From contig JAAXWQ010000001.1 of assembly GCA_013335115.1 (NCBI GenBank), forward strand, positions 248,001-312,000: DNA of 64,000 bases, read 5' to 3'. Both the position numbers and the translations under genes were made by a program. The notes below the pieces were generated by a model, which did no database searches, had not been told where the DNA came from, and saw nothing but the letters and a program-made list of their open reading frames with translations. Below, one piece after another: positions 62,711 through 64,000 of the stretch (the stretch's first letter is position 1; each line of letters opens with the position of its first letter). The DNA is from Chlorobiaceae bacterium (GTDB lineage: Bacteria; Bacteroidota; Chlorobiia; Chlorobiales; Chlorobiaceae).

Positions 62711-64000
62711 TCAGTTTCCTCCGAAACGTTTGAAGAACCACGATTTGACGGTATGGGTCATGGCCCCGTACGCCAACAGGAACGCCGTGATCCACAGGAA
62801 ATAGGAGGCCGGGAGCGGCACCATGCCGAACAACGATGCGAACGGCGAGTACGGGAGCCAGGCGGCGACGGCCATGGCCGAGATCGTGGTTAGCAGCATC
62901 GGCACCGAAGCGCGGCTCTGCAGGAACGGGATCCTGCCGGTCCGGATGATATGGACGATCAGGGTCTGGGTCAGCAGGGACTCGACGAACCAGCCGGTCT
63001 GGAACATCCTGACGGCATGCTCCCGAACGGGGGCGCCGACCGAGGGATCGACAGAGAGGCTTGCCCCGAACACGAACCACATGAGGGCGAAGGTGGCATA
63101 ATCGAAGATCGAACTGATCGGTCCGACCACCATCATGAACCACTTGATGTTGCCGATATCCCAGCTCCTCGGCCGGGCGACCTGCTCCTCGTCTACCCGG
63201 TCGGAAGGGATGCCGGTCTGGGAGAAGTCGTACAGCAGGTTGTTGAGCAGGATCTGGATCGGCTGCATGGGAAGGAAGGGCAGCAGGAAGCTCGCGCCGA
63301 CGACGCTGAACATGTTGCCGAAATTGGAGCTCGCCCCCATCCGGATATACTTGATGATGTTGGCGAAGACGCGGCGCCCCTCGCAGATGCCGTCGGAGAG
63401 CACCATGAGGCTTTTTTCGAGCAGCACGATATCGGCCGACTCCTTGGCGACGTCCACGGCCGTGTCGACCGAGATGCCCACATCGGCCGCGCGCAGGGCC
63501 GGAGCGTCGTTGATGCCGTCTCCCATGAAACCGATGACATGGCCGTTCTTCCGGAGCGACTGCACCACCTGCTCCTTCTGCATGGGTGAGAGCTTGGCAA
63601 GCACCTCTGCCGACTCGACCGTGCGGTCGAACTCCTCCGGATTCATCCTGGACAGTTCGTCACCGGTCGCGAAATGGTTCACGACGAGGCCGACGTCCCT
63701 GCAGATCTTCCTCGTCACCAGGGCGTTGTCACCGGTCAGGATCTTGACCCGCACGCCGGCATCCCCGAGGCTGACCAGCGCCTGGGCCGTCGAGTCCTTC
63801 GGCGGGTCGAGGAAGGCGATATATCCAAGGAGGATCAGGTTCCGTTCGTCCTCATGGGTGAAGTGCCTGCGTTCGGAGGGAAAATCATTGTAGGCGATGG
63901 CGAGCACGCGGTAGCCGTTGCCGTTCAGGCCGGCGACTTCCTCGAACAGGTCGTCGCGGATCATGCCGATCAGCGGGTAGATGCCATCGTCGATCTGGTA
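62711..64000 (-). CDS. mgtA: Magnesium-importing P-type ATPase, MgtA type (3' part only)
   Basis: The last 429 residues of a P3B-type ATPase; the 5' end lies beyond the right window edge and the frame stays open to base 64000. Visible are FLDPPKDSTAQALVSL, VKILTGDNALVT, MGDGINDAPALRAADVGISVDTAVDVAKESADIVLLEKSL, and six C-terminal helices with MGASSNFGNMFSVVGASFLLPFLPMQPIQILLNNLLYD in pieces and the TGIPSDRVDEE loop, all characteristic of MgtA/MgtB. It imports Mg2+ with ATP. The phosphorylated Asp domain is outside the window. The EIIA-like gene follows immediately. Confidence 0.93.
   Translation of the reverse strand, partial: YQIDDGIYPLIGMIRDDLFEEVAGLNGNGYRVLAIAYNDFPSERRHFTHEDERNLILLGYIAFLDPPKDSTAQALVSLGDAGVRVKILTGDNALVTRKICRDVGLVVNHFATGDELSRMNPEEFDRTVESAEVLAKLSPMQKEQVVQSLRKNGHVIGFMGDGINDAPALRAADVGISVDTAVDVAKESADIVLLEKSLMVLSDGICEGRRVFANIIKYIRMGASSNFGNMFSVVGASFLLPFLPMQPIQILLNNLLYDFSQTGIPSDRVDEEQVARPRSWDIGNIKWFMMVVGPISSIFDYATFALMWFVFGASLSVDPSVGAPVREHAVRMFQTGWFVESLLTQTLIVHIIRTGRIPFLQSRASVPMLLTTISAMAVAAWLPYSPFASLFGMVPLPASYFLWITAFLLAYGAMTHTVKSWFFKRFGGN

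Overview
The window is high-GC bacterial chromosome and most probably comes from a green sulfur bacterium (Chlorobiaceae). Four things point there: the compact nif cluster in the order nifH-nifI1-nifI2-nifD-nifK-nifE-nifN-nifB-[2Fe-2S] ferredoxin-modE; a BciB-like divinyl (bacterio)chlorophyllide reductase; a NifD carrying the roughly 50-residue insertion of the anaerobe-type enzymes; and short tandem-repeat families of a kind I associate with Chlorobi and Bacteroidetes. The assignment rests on content and is not proven by a marker gene.

Layout. 1-7.4 kb: hisF, corA, a DUF4136-like lipoprotein, a phosphoketolase-acetate kinase operon (minus strand) and hpt. 7.5-21.1 kb: nitrogen fixation. nifV-nifA form a pair; a leader of about 530 bp with a textbook sigma-54 promoter then precedes nifH through modE. 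NifA should activate this promoter, NifI1/NifI2 should switch nitrogenase off post-translationally, NifV supplies homocitrate, NifB/NifEN build FeMo-co, and ModE senses molybdenum. 21.2-27.6 kb, minus strand: [NiFe]-hydrogenase maturation operon hypA-hypB-hypF-(inserted four-helix-bundle gene)-hypC-hypD-hypE. 27.7-33.0 kb: pyrB, an outer-membrane protein, a Nudix hydrolase, bciB and a porin-like gene. 33.4-35.7 kb: a universal stress protein, an unusual MHS-type transporter and a two-TM partner. 35.9-45.9 kb: housekeeping genes uvrC, TPR, aroE, lspA, tatD, YfgM-like, cyclophilin, yggS, a purine nucleoside phosphorylase and mtnA. 46.2-57.8 kb: microaerobic respiration: ccoNOQP, ccoG, ccoH, a second FixH-like protein, ccoI, ccoS and a TauE/SafE protein, followed by cydDC. 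57.8-64 kb: pfkA, lipocalin, and metal transport (CDF, Nramp-like, and a PtsN-like EIIA protein coupled to an MgtA-type ATPase cut by the window edge).

The most unusual signals are small repeats. A four-helix-bundle (S23/Avd-like) gene sits between hypF and hypC, bounded by inverted arrays of the heptamer TCCATTR. Solo copies of the same heptamer lie at the nifB stop codon and between yggS and the phosphorylase gene. A 9-nt tandem repeat (consensus NNNARGGAC, exactly five units) occurs between nifK and nifE and again after the outer-membrane gene at 28.7 kb. A 33-bp perfect inverted repeat closes the phosphoketolase gene, a REP-like hairpin separates hypA and pyrB, and an 83-bp palindromic element lies between nifI2 and nifD. 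No tRNA, rRNA, CRISPR array or complete insertion sequence was recognised.
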